This document shows positions 54,511 to 64,000 of a DNA stretch of 64,000 nt, in pieces (position 1 is the first letter of the stretch; every line of letters starts with the position of its first letter). The DNA is taken from NCBI RefSeq assembly GCF_024166365.1, contig NC_064844.1, positions 1,178,001-1,242,000 of the forward strand, given 5' to 3'. Both the position numbers and the translations under genes were made by a program. Below the pieces are notes generated by a model, which saw nothing but the letters and a program-made list of their open reading frames with translations, was not told the DNA's origin and did no database searches. This stretch comes from Elephas maximus indicus (lineage: Eukaryota > Chordata > Mammalia > Proboscidea > Elephantidae).

Positions 54511-54926
54511 TGGTATATTCATGATTGATTCCTCTAACCTTCCATACCATGGTACAACACTAAAATTACTATGGAATAAATGTCCCAGACTCATGCTTAC
54601 ATTGGGCTAAATATGAATTTACGAGAGGAAAGCTTTCAGTTAAGATCTTTTTTAAAAGTAAAATGCATTAAGACAATCTCGGTTAGTTCTTCCATGTGTG
54701 TCTTTACCAGTGGCAGCCAGTAGAGGGCAGTATTGCACTAGCAGCTTGGCCCATTGGCCCCTTGTCTTGGGGGTGCGTGAAAAAGTTTACTCATTGTATT
54801 GACTTTAAATCCATTTAATGTCTCTCAATGCTACCTCGATGGTACGAGACACCCGCTTCTCAGTATGAAACTTGATCTCATTGGGGTTTTATTTGTCAAA
54901 TCATTTTTTTTTCTTTTCATTTTCTA
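54511..54926. other. PUS10 intron, no feature recognised
   Basis: GCAGCCAGTAGAGGGCAGTA near 54713 is a word found in several old mammalian repeats. No firm call. Confidence 0.35.
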
Positions 54927-54928
54927 TA

Positions 54929-55237
54929 CAGACAGTCCCCTATTTAGGAAGGTCCGACTTAGGGACAGCTTGCACTTGCCCTTTAATGTCATGTAAATTT
55001 GCCCTCGCTTGGATGCCACTGAACCAACAACCCCTGCTGGAAACAAATTCTTCATCACAATCACCTTCACCTGCTGCACGTGCAGCTTTTAAATCACTGG
55101 AAAGGCTTCGAGCCTTTATCTTGCGCTAAATTAAGGCTAAATAAGAACCCTGGGCCCCTGTTCAGACTCTCCTACAGATTCCACTTAACGGCTTAGACAC
55201 AGGAACGGATCTCGTTTGTAACCCAGGGGGCTGCCTG
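54929..55237. mobile_element. Non-autonomous TIR DNA transposon, 309 bp
   Basis: Left end CAGACAGTCCCC and reversed right end CAGGCAGCCCCC (10 of 12 match), flanked by TA on both sides (54927-54928, 55238-55239). The interior has no transposase. The ends resemble those at 27855-28448, so it may be a relative in the Tigger/pogo group. Confidence 0.6.
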
Positions 55238-55585
55238 TACTTTGCGTTATCTCCGTACTTTGCATTAAGTATCGCAGATTATACGCAGTGCTAGAAAAGG
55301 AGTTAAGAATAACAGCAGTACCATTTCTGTGGCAGCGTCTTATATTTAAGACATTCTTAAACTCTGACAAGAGTCTTCAAGAGACTTTGGAGTTTTACTT
55401 AAATCTATGGGTTCTTAACCATTATGTGATAGCTGATTTTGTTAAAAACCTGAAAAAAGCAACAAATCCCCTTGTCCTAAAAATGCACATAAAATTTTGC
55501 AGGTACTTACAGGGACCTCTTGAACTCCCAGCTGATAATCCTAGGGTCTTTCTTTATTGAATACTCCAGTGTTTTTCCCCATCAC
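55238..55585. other. PUS10 intron, no feature recognised
   Basis: A 90-codon open frame at 55288-55560 has no recognisable family and no splice borders. It is treated as chance. Confidence 0.35.
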
Positions 55586-55622
55586 TGAGTGGGAATCGAC
55601 CAGGTGGCAGTGGGTTTATGGG
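55586..55622 (+). repeat. AfroSINE tail fragment
   Basis: GAGTGGGAATCGACCAGGTG-GCAGTGGG matches the SINE 3' end only. Confidence 0.55.
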
Positions 55623-55636
55623 GACTGATTGATAAA

Positions 55637-55825
55637 GGCGCCCTGGTGGTGCAATGATTAACTGCTCGGCTGCTAACGAAACCCATCCAGCGGCTCTGCG
55701 GGAGAAAGACCTCCATAAAGATTAAAAAAACAGCCTAGAAAACCCTATGGGGCAGTCCTGTTCTGTCGTGTGGGGCTGCTGTGAGTCAGGATGGACCGGA
55801 TGGCACCCAGCAACAACAGCATTGA
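55637..55825 (+). repeat. AfroSINE, long subfamily
   Basis: GCGCCCTGGTGGTGCAATGA head, CAGCGGCTCTGCGGGAGAAA middle, and GTGAGTCAGGATGGACCGGA tail. The B-box region is deleted (GCTAACGAAACCCATCCAGC). Confidence 0.85.
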
Positions 55826-58045
55826 TTGATGCGCTTATTTTTTTCTAAAACAGAATGCGTTTTCTAATGATACTTCGTCCATAGAACAGAATTTGATGAA
55901 ACTTTGACTTCAGTTATAGACAGGTACGCTTTCAAGCTGGTGTTATGTGTGCAGGCCTGAGCTTGCCGACTGCACTCAGTAACCTGACTCCCTGATTCCG
56001 CATGTGTATTTTCTGCTTTTTTGTCCATTTTCTGTGACTTCTCAATTTTTATTTTGTGTGGCACCTTACCTAAGTCAGCTTCTGCTCTCGCTCATCCACC
56101 ACTTGCGGTCCCTTTTGTTTAACGTCTTTCCCAAGCTTACTGAAGATTTTCAGAACTTGTAAACCTGCTTCTGGTTAGGTTAGTTGCTTAGAATTTGCAT
56201 CAATCTCTATGTGGCCCATATCTATGAGAAGTATATTTTCAAAAATTTGCTAAGTGAGGCATTGTAAAACATGCAAAATTATAGGAAGCACTGTCTCTGC
56301 CCTTTAAGGATCTTTCAGTAAATTCTTTATGGGGTTTTGGGAGGGAATAGTAACTCTACTGTGTTTACGTACCCAGGCTGCAACTCTTAAAACCCTTCAC
56401 CAGACATGAATGTGTCCATGCAGCAAATTAAGCCTGTCTTCTTATGAAAATTAACTTGAAGGGCTTGCCCCTGGGAACACAACCCTGTGTGTGAAAATCT
56501 GCATTATTAGTCAGGGAGTAGTAGATCTGTGGGAGACCTGGGCGATCATCTAGAACAGGACTCCCCAGCATTTTTTTTTTTTACATCTCATGGGGCTCAT
56601 TGAAAAGTGACAGTATGTATATGGTGGTCATTTGTTGGCCGTCCTGGCCACCCCGGGTGTGAACACATTCACACTCGTTGGGAATCTCTGGTTGAAAGAC
56701 CAGGAGTTCCCAGTCTTTGTGAATAAGGTGATCCCCTTTTCAGTCTCTGGAAACATAGCAGACCCTTAGCATCTGCGGGTTGGAAGGAAGATATGCTTGG
56801 GTAATTTTTTTCAGCCTTGCTGACTGGGACCACTTCACTGATCATCTCACTCATCCTTGTTTGAAGAGGAGAACACCGAAGCTCACAGAGGTTGTGTGAA
56901 TTGTCCAGTGTGTCACATTTACTGGAAGTTGGATGTGCCTGCTGCTTCCTGTTTTTTTTAAACCACACAATCGCTCCATCTTGTGTGCTTATGTCTGTTT
57001 TACTTACTTAACTACCTTGTTTTTGAGCGTTGCCTTTCACTCTGCTTCTTAAGTCATATACTCACAAACGTAATTAAGGATAAGGGGATAACCGGGATGA
57101 TAACCCCGGGCAGAGCTGCTGCGTCAGGGCAGACGTGGAGGTAGACGTGGGAGCAGGGGCAGGATTCTGCCGCCCCAGGCACACCTGGGTCATGTGTTCA
57201 AGGAGAGTGGTCGACTGACACGTGATTAGTCTGTGTCTGTGCGGCAGTCAGCAGAAGTCCAGCGTTAATCCCTGTGTGGGCCACATCCACCGAGAGTATG
57301 TCTTTACGAATTTGCTAAATGAGGCCCTGTAAAACACGCAGACTTTTAGATTACACTGCCTCCTCTCCCTAGGAATCAGGTGATGAGCAGGTCTACTAGC
57401 TTGTTATTAGGGGCGCAGGTGCATGGAGCCCAGCATAGAAAACAAGAACCAGTCAGTGCAGTGTGGACAAAGAGGGGCACGTTTTATCCCTGGGGGTGGG
57501 ATGCCATGTCAGGCAGCACTAGAAGCGAGGCAGACTCTAAAGAGCACCACAGTCACCTGATCTGTGTTTGAATCGGGAGTGCAGTGGGCAGGTTGTTCAG
57601 ACATATGGTTAAGCTCTTAAAGATAAATATGCTTACTTCTTCCCATTTTTCTTGGCTGGAACACAGCTAGGAGAGATGGAGGCGAGAGCAAGGAAGAAAA
57701 GAGGCTGCTGTGGCCAGTCCACCAGTGTGGGTGGGTGGCTGAGAGGCAACAGGTGCATTAATAAACCGTATTGAAAAATATGGAGTTTATTGTTTTAGTT
57801 TGTGTAGTCTTATTCTTGCGAATTGTCCTATCTGGTATTTTAAAATTTACAGTAAGAAATGATGTGACAGAATTAATAATAAAAATGAAGCAAATCTTTT
57901 TTCTTTAACACAATTTTTCCAGCAAAGACAACATATTAGCACATTGCTTTAGGATCTAGCTATAGTCTGCTTACAACTGTGAAGTAACTGACGTTATCAA
58001 GCTCTTCTTTTTTTTCCATTAATTTTCAAGACTGTGTGGTCTACG
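55826..58045. other. PUS10 intron, mostly unassigned
   Basis: No exon seen. 56835-56945 (CATCTCACTCATCC, GAAGCTCACAGAGGTTGTGT) is a probable minus-oriented MIR. 57060-57600 is GC-richer with no recognised element. Confidence 0.35.
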
Positions 58046-58202
58046 AAGAAAACCCACTGCCATCAAGTCAATTGTGACTCACAGCGACCTTATAGGACAG
58101 AGTAGAACTGCCCCATAGGGTTTGTAAGGAGCAGCTGATGGATTCGAACTGCCAACCTTTAGGGTAGCAGCCGAATGCTTAACCATTGTGCCACCAGGGC
58201 TC
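58046..58202 (-). repeat. AfroSINE
   Basis: Minus-oriented: AAAACCCACTGCCATCAAGT, GACCTTATAGGACAGAGTAG, ending TTGTGCCACCAGGGCTCC. Confidence 0.9.
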
Positions 58203-58690
58203 CGTGGTCTAGTAGACTAAAAATAAGTAAGTTTAAAAAAAAAAAAAGGAACTTCAATTTAGACTCTGCCTATTTCTGATTTGGGCTTATTTTGTCACAT
58301 AGAGAAGTCATCTCAACTGGTCCTTTCTTCTGGCATCACCATTGTTTTAGATTTAGTAATTTTGGCCTGCGAAATTATAAGTTTTGAAAAGTTATTCATA
58401 GTAATTATAGCGTATATATATATACACACACGTATGCACATGTTGTATGTATATGTGTGTACATGTGTGTACACACACACATTCAATGATAGTTCACATG
58501 TGATACACCCACACGACCACAATGTGGACTTGACGTTTCAACAGCAGCAAGATAAAATTCCTTTCTTAGGAAAACGAGGAGGAGTTGCCGCCATTTATCA
58601 GAGGGTGCTGGACATATGCTCTCATTTAACCATCTCAAGCCCTTGTAGTAGGTCATGTTACAGGAATAAGGCTCTTGCCTCTCACTGGTC
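58203..58690. other. PUS10 intron with TA/CA microsatellite
   Basis: 58412-58482 is a TATATA/CACACA/TGTGTG compound microsatellite. The open frame through it is an artefact. Confidence 0.6.
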
Positions 58691-59275
58691 GAGACTGAGC
58701 AGGTACTGCACGTAGTTTTCCACAGGAGCAAAGCTTTATTGGAGAGGCTTGCAAGTGGAGACGAGCAGGGCCTACAGGGCAAAAGACAGGCCCAAGTTTT
58801 TAAAAGTTCTTGGGCGGGAAAAGATTTGTGTTTATTCATAGGCACAGGCAGGGATATGTTAACTAAGGTGCATGCGGCAGTTTTTCAAGATGGCTCCTGT
58901 CCTGGAGGCCTCTGGGATTTGTAGCAGGGCTTATTATGGGGTGTCGCGCCTGCGCAGTCTCTCACTGCCTAGGTTTGATTCCCCGGCTGGGGCTGCAGCC
59001 CCTCACTGCCCCTGATGGAAGGTCACACAGCGGTTACAGGTAGATGTTCTACGCATGTCCCTGGGCCTGGTTTTCTCCAGCTGCTTCTGAAAGGCAACTT
59101 TAAAGAAAATGGTGGGCAATTTTTAGATACCCTGCCCCATTGTTCTGGGGAATGGCTTTGTTTCTGTGCCCCGGCCTATTTCTTGTTACTTTGTTTGCAG
59201 ATTTGGGGACCCCTCTGTTCCTTGTCTTACTAAGTCTCTAGGTTCCACACTCAGCCCCCTATTACCTCCCTGATA
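58691..59275 (-). mobile_element. LTR-like block
   Basis: It contains a minus-strand AATAAA (GCTTTATTGG at 58731), a GC-rich CpG-bearing middle with CGCGCCTGCGCAGTCTCTCA, and T/C-rich ends, as in a solo LTR read on the minus strand. No internal genes. Family not asserted. The CGCCTGCGCAG word resembles an NRF1 site. Confidence 0.4.
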
Positions 59276-59364
59276 GTATAGCCTATTTCTCTTTTACTTG
59301 TTTCTCCTCTAACCACATCAGTCTCTTCTCTGTTTCTCAAACAGGCACCCTCTAATCTCAGGGC

Positions 59365-59490
59365 CTTTGCTCCCTGTCTTTACGTTAGTACAGATGGATT
59401 GTGCCTCAAGGTCAAATTGCTAGTAAGTAACAGAGCCAGAATTTAAACTCTGGTCTGTCCAACTCCAGAGTTTATGCTTTTAATTATTGC
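59365..59490 (-). repeat. MIR fragment
   Basis: AGTAACAGAGCCAGAATTTA-AACTCTGG followed by CCAGAGTTTATGCTTTTAA matches the left part of MIR in minus orientation. Confidence 0.6.
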
Positions 59491-59715
59491 TGTGCCGTAC
59501 GGCCTACTCTGTGATTTGGTCAGATTTCAAAAGTGGGGGAATGTGTTTCTGTGTTTATAGGAGGGAGACTTAGCCCAGGTTTTGACCTTCACTGGTACTC
59601 CCTTTCTTTAAATGGTGCAGTGTCTTTGAAGGTAGGGAAAGGATCCTTGGTTAAAAAAAGGGGGGACCAGAGTTTTTCTAATATTTTAATAAGAGTGATA
59701 ATCTAACGAGTGATG

Positions 59716-59958
59716 ATGTTGTTAGTTGTTGTCAAGTTGGCTCCGCTCACAGCCACGGTGTGTATAACAGAATGAAACCGTGCCAGGTCCTGAGCCATCC
59801 TCAAGATCGTTGCTATGTTTTAGTCTGCTGTTTTGGCTACTGTGTCAATCCATCTCACTTGCCTTTGACGACCCTCCACTTTACCAACCGCGATGTTCTT
59901 TTCTAGCAATTGGTCTTTACTGATGATATGTCCAAAGTAAGTCTTGTCATCCTCACTT
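59716..59958 (-). mobile_element. RTE LINE 3' part (left of L1 insertion)
   Basis: GTTGTTAGTTGTTGTCAAGT, CCAGGTCCTGAGCCATCCTC and GATGATATGTCCAAAGTAAG follow the RTE 3' end in minus orientation. It resumes at 60458. Confidence 0.8.
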
Positions 59959-60457
59959 TTAAAAAAATTTTTTTTATTGTATTTTAGATGAAGGTTTACA
60001 GAGCAAACTAGCTTCTCATTAAATAATTATTGCACGTATTGTTTTGTGACATTGGTTGCCAACCCCACAACGTGTCAGTACGCTCCCCTTCTCAACCTTG
60101 GGTTCTGCATTACCAGCTTTACTGTCCCTTCCTGCTTTCTCGTCCTTGCCCCTGGGATGGCGTGCCCATTTAGCCTCATTTTGTTTTATGGGCCTGTCTA
60201 ATCTTTGGTCGAAGGGTGAACCTCAGGAGTGACTTCATTCCTGAGCTATAAGGGTGTCTGGGGGCCATATTCTCGGAGTTTTTCCAGTCTCTGTCAGACC
60301 AATAAGTCTACTCTTTTTTTGTGAGTTAGAATTTTGTTCTACATTTTTCTCCAGCTCTGTCCTGGACCCTCTATTGTCATTGCTGTCAGAGCGGTCAGTG
60401 GTGGTAGCCAGGCACCATCTAGTTGTGCTGGACTCAGTCTGGTGGAGGCTGTGGTCG
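59959..60457 (-). mobile_element. L1 3' end (recurring family, copy D) inserted in the RTE
   Basis: T-run, TTTATTGTATTTTAGATGAA, then GGTTTACAGAGCAAACTAGC. Bounded by the perfect 12-bp duplication TCATCCTCACTT (59947-59958 and 60458-60469). Confidence 0.85.
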
Positions 60458-61228
60458 TCATCCTCACTTCTAAGGAGCATTCTGGTTGTATTTCTTCTAA
60501 GGCCGATTTGTTTCTTCTTTTAGCAGTCTAATATTCTTTGCCAACACCACAACTTAAGCGCATCAGTTCTTCTGGCTTGTTTTTCATTGTCTAGCTTTTG
60601 TAAGTATATGAGGTGATTGAAAAGACCATGGCTTGGGTCAGGTGCACCTTAGTCATTAGAATGACATCTTTTTAACACTTTCAGGAGATCTTTTGCAGCA
60701 GATTTGCCCAATGCAATACATCATTACATTTCTGGATTGCTGCCTCCATGGATGTTGACTGTTGATCCAACTAGAATGAAATAATTGACAACTTCAGTTT
60801 CTTCACCATTTATGTTGCTTATAGGTTCAGTTGTGAGGATTTTCACTTTTGTCACACTCAGGTGTAATCCATATTGGAGGCTGTAGTCTTTGACCTTCAG
60901 CAGTAAGTGCGTCAAGTTGTCTTCATTTTCGGCAGGCAAGGTCATGTCATATGCATATGACAGGTTGCGAATGAGTCTTCCTGCAGTCTTGATGCCACAT
61001 TCTTTTTCATATAGTCCAGCTTTTTAGATCATTTGCTCAGCATACGAACTCAATAAGTATGGTGAAAGGATACAACCCTGAAGCACACCTTTCCTGACTT
61101 TAAACCACATAGTATCCCCTTGTTCTGTTGGAATGACTTCTTCTTGGTCTATGTATGGGTTCCTCATGAGCACAATTAAGTGTTCTGGAATTCCCATTCT
61201 TTACAATGTTATCCATGATTTGTTATGA
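60458..61228 (-). pseudogene. RTE LINE, reverse transcriptase part (decayed)
   Basis: Continuation of the RTE. The minus strand encodes TKVKILTTEPISN-like text (60860-60820 region). The catalytic box reads YAYD (60952-60941 region) where active copies have YADD. The 5' end breaks off near 61228 at TTATCCATGATTTGTTATGA. Confidence 0.82.
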
Positions 61229-61575
61229 AGAGTGATAATAAACTGGTAAAAGACTACCAGTTTATTTTTTGATTCTCTAAAACTTTAACTTTGCCAGTAA
61301 AATTAAAATGACAATTTCCAGCACTTCCCCAAAGCAATTCTGTTCAAGTTTTGTAATCAGATGGCTGGGATAGGTGAAGAAGAGGTTTTGAACCATTCCA
61401 GCAGATATCTTAAAATAGAGAAATTTCTAATCATTTCTCTGCAGAGCTACTTTTGATTTCACTTTGTTCTCAGGAAGGTTGATGCATATGTGTGATGATG
61501 AATTAGGATGTTAAGTCCCTGAATTGTGGATAGGAATGCCAGTAATGCTTTGAGCCGTATCCTTTTGTCCTACCC
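61229..61575. other. PUS10 intron, no feature recognised
   Basis: The 9-base word TACCAGTTT-type pair around 61240-61262 is noted. No gene or repeat identified. Confidence 0.3.
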
Positions 61576-61742
61576 GTTACCCATTGCCATCAAGTTGACT
61601 CTAACTCATAGTGACCCTATACGACAGAGTAGAACTGCCCCGTAGGGTTTCCAAGGAGCGGCTGGTGGATTAGAACTGCTGACCTTTTGTTTAGCAGCCA
61701 TTGCTCACTGTAGCTCTTAACCACTGTGCCACCAGGGCTCCC
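61576..61742 (-). repeat. AfroSINE
   Basis: Minus-oriented: CCATTGCCATCAAGTTGACT, GACCCTATACGACAGAGTAG, with an insertion (TTGCTCACTG) before the tRNA head ACCACTGTGCCACCAGGGCT. Confidence 0.9.
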
Positions 61743-62431
61743 TTTTTATCGTGGAAACATCCAAATCGCCAAGAAGAAGGGACTGGTGGCAAGTACCACC
61801 CTGAAATCAGACACATCCAACTTCATTATGGACTTGTCAGAAACCTCTTTGCTAAGAAATAGTACTTAAAGGAGAAAGAAAACAAATAGTACTATACTTT
61901 TCCCTTTAAGTAAAGGGAGGGATCAGTGAAATAATTTTAGGCCAGGTTTCTCAGTTAAGAAGTGCCAATTAATGACAGTGCTGCTGCTGCTTCTTATTCA
62001 TCGTCTTCTTGATCTTTTTCCCCTCCTCTTCCTGCTCTCTGTCCCCCCTCCCCTCCCTCTGCCCCCCTCCTTTTTCTTTTCCTTCTAAATCCGATTGTGT
62101 TGTACTGCTTAAAATATAAAGGTTATCTTTACAAATCCTATCTTTTAAATAAAACCTGATCTGTTTTCCGTCACTGATATTAACACGAGATCAATACTAG
62201 TGGAATCTACTGTTGAAACTGAGTAGATACTATTTAAGGCCACAGACCGAAATGTTTATCTGGACAATTTTTTCTAAGGAAAACTGACTATCTTTCTCCT
62301 TCCTGCTATTTTTATTACGCAAAGTTATCCAGTAGTTTAAAATGGGATAAGTATTTTCCAGTCAGTTGGACACTTATAGTGCATAAAACTGATGTAAAAG
62401 ACTTAGTAGAACAGTAAATTGTCTTTTCACA
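61743..62431. other. PUS10 intron with pyrimidine tract
   Basis: 61980-62092 is an almost pure T/C stretch on the plus strand starting with CTGCTGCTGCTTCTT. The rest is unassigned AT-rich sequence. Confidence 0.5.
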
Positions 62432-62643
62432 TAAAGGAAAACAAAAACCAAACCCAGTGCTGTCGAGTCGATTCCGACTCTTAGCGACCCTATAACCAAA
62501 AAAAGAGCCCATTGCCGTCAAGTTGATTCCGACTCAGGACAAAGTAAAACTGCCCCGTAGGGTTTCCAAGGAGCGGCTGGCGGATTCAAACTGCCAACCT
62601 TTTGGTTAGCAGCCAAATTCTTAACCACTACACCATCAGGGTT
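62432..62643 (-). repeat. Dimeric AfroSINE inserted as one unit
   Basis: A 3'-only piece (62444-62494, CGAGTCGATTCCGACTCTTA) is joined through ACCAAAAAAAGAG to a full SINE (62505-62643). A single 13-bp duplication TTGTCTTTTCACA (62419-62431 and 62644-62656) encloses both, so they inserted together. Confidence 0.88.
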
Positions 62644-62656
62644 TTGTCTTTTCACA

Positions 62657-63469
62657 GTGTTACTTGGTTTTCGCTGATTTCAGCTTTTGGTTTAACAGTG
62701 CGTGGGATCAGCTGGGTGCGTGGCAATCTCTACAGCTGCAGCAGAGTGCTCAGGGCAAGTGTGGGCAGAAGTAAGAGAGCAGTTTTTAATTTTGTAAAAA
62801 TTATATATAAAAAATGTAAAAGTGATGAATTAAAGAATCATGTGTTATTCTCATTAAATCATAATTTACAAGCTATTCAGATAAGTAACCACTGAAGTGT
62901 TGAGTGTGACTGAAACCCTTGATTCTCTTTCACTGGTGGAACCCCAGTGGCCTCTGGAGGGGCCGATAAAGAGTTAGTGAGTAGCTGGGCAGAGAGACTG
63001 TGAGGGGAACTGACTTGGGGTGGGGGGATAAAACGGTGTTTTATCAGAATGTGATCATGAAGCATAAGAAAGAAAATGAAGTAATGAAATGGATACAAAG
63101 GTATCAACATGGGCAACCCTTTTATTCATGTATTAGGGATCATAATATCAAATGGTTTCCGTGTAGAATTCACTTCATATCCAGGATTTAAATTTTTTGT
63201 GAAACTGGAGTGCTATGATATGTATTGGTTACGTGATGTTCATTTGGTGTTATCACTATAAATTCCTTTTAGAAGCCACAGGATGGTGGTTTTAGTGAGG
63301 CTTTGGATCATATTTCTAAAAGCATCCTGGAAATCCTCTACCTGTGGAGGGAGTGGTCCTGCGAACTCAATCCCTGTTGAGTAAATCAGTAACCAGGCAT
63401 GAGGGCTACCTTGGTATTCCAAAATGCTTTTAAAATACAAATACTTATTCAAGGCACTCTGCTGGATAA
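62657..63469. other. PUS10 intron, no feature recognised
   Basis: Mixed sequence without recognised exon. The expected next PUS10 exon was looked for and not seen. Confidence 0.35.
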
Positions 63470-64000
63470 CTTTTTTTTTTCCTCCAGTAAGTTAGTTGTT
63501 AAAAACGTACACAGCAAAACATACACCAGTTCAGCAGTTTCTACGTGTACAATTCACTGACATTGATGACATTTTGAGTTGTGCAACCATTCTCACTCTC
63601 CTTTTCTGAGTTGTCCCTCTCCATTGACATAAACTCACTACCCCCTAAGGTTCCTATTAATCTTTCAAGTTGCTGTTGTCCGTTTGATCCCATATAGATA
63701 AATCTTAAGAGAGCATGTTGTTCAAGGCAGATATTCTTTACTAATTAAGCTAAACTATTGTTTGTTTTTTGTTTGTTTGTTTTAGGTGAAAATATACACA
63801 GAAAATTAAGGCTCTCATTTAATAATTTTTTTTGCAAATTGTTCCCTGACATTGGTTACAATTTTCACAATGTGTCAGCATTCTCATTATTTCTGTTCTG
63901 TTTCCATTGATCTAGCTTCCCTGCCCCTACCGTTTGGTTTTAAGAAGACTTCAGGGGATATTTTTGACTTAAGGTTTAAAGATTATCTCAGGGCAGTAGT
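63470..64000 (-). mobile_element. L1 3' end (recurring family, copies E/F), cut by the window edge
   Basis: A T-run at 63471-63480 and a second T-rich start at 63762 precede GGTGAAAATATACACAG-like text and CTGACATTGGTTACAATTTT, which parallels GTGACATTGGTTGCCAACCC at 60.05 kb. Probably two related ends. Confidence 0.45.

Noticed and set aside
58281-58715. 144-codon plus frame with His/Tyr/Val-rich centre
   Set aside because: The frame passes through a TA/CA microsatellite and shows no domain or splice signals.
58691-59275. Small CpG-bearing promoter of an unknown gene
   Set aside because: The arrangement with an internal poly(A) hexamer fits a solo LTR better. No exon follows on either strand.
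47722-64000. Further PUS10 exons
   Set aside because: Looked for the expected His-Ala-Ala-Trp start and later catalytic motifs with GT/AG borders and found none.

Overview
This window is nuclear DNA of a placental mammal, almost certainly an afrotherian and most likely an elephant. About 27 copies or pieces of an afrotherian tRNA-derived SINE (AfroSINE type) are present, together with related RTE/BovB-type LINE copies and several copies of one LINE-1 3' end. Spliced exons with GT/AG borders, CpG islands, and MIR and L2 relics complete a vertebrate picture. There are no bacterial operons, CRISPR arrays, rRNA genes or intact tRNA genes. The species call is an inference from repeat content.

Two protein-coding genes are read directly, head to head around a CpG-island promoter near 38.5-38.9 kb. 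PEX13 (peroxisomal import docking protein) lies on the minus strand. Its complete coding sequence is in four exons: 38466-38375, 25573-24879, 19733-19608 and 18859-18561. These join in frame to 403 residues, which is the usual length. PUS10 (tRNA pseudouridine synthase with a THUMP-like N-terminal module) lies on the plus strand. Its first three coding exons (43484-43623, 46666-46920, 47635-47721) give residues 1-156, and the rest lies beyond the right edge. A third CpG island at about 0.35-1.85 kb sits 17 kb downstream of PEX13. By comparison with the mammalian gene order PUS10-PEX13-KIAA1841(SANBR), it is probably the start of SANBR on the minus strand. No SANBR coding exon is visible.

Layout: 0.3-1.9 kb, GC-rich island with a G-rich minisatellite. 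2-15 kb, intergenic repeats (SINEs, an LTR-like block, L2 reverse-transcriptase relic, L1 and RTE fragments). 15-18.56 kb, PEX13 3' UTR and flank. 18.56-38.47 kb, PEX13. Intron 2 holds a nested RTE/L1 and a decayed hAT (Charlie-like) transposase. Intron 1 holds L1 relics, an LTR-like block, two TIR elements and a 45-bp minisatellite beside exon 1. 38.4-40.7 kb, bidirectional promoter plus a 17/20-bp minisatellite. 40.7-64 kb, PUS10 5' region and introns, rich in SINEs, RTE, L1 3' ends and LTR-like blocks.

The two genes share a promoter but act separately: PEX13 in the peroxisomal membrane, PUS10 in tRNA and miRNA metabolism. I found no clearly new functional system. The most interesting structures are the minisatellites on both sides of the shared promoter with mirror-image GC skew, the hAT transposase relic, a TIR element built from 128-bp tandem repeats, and a dimeric SINE that moved as one unit.
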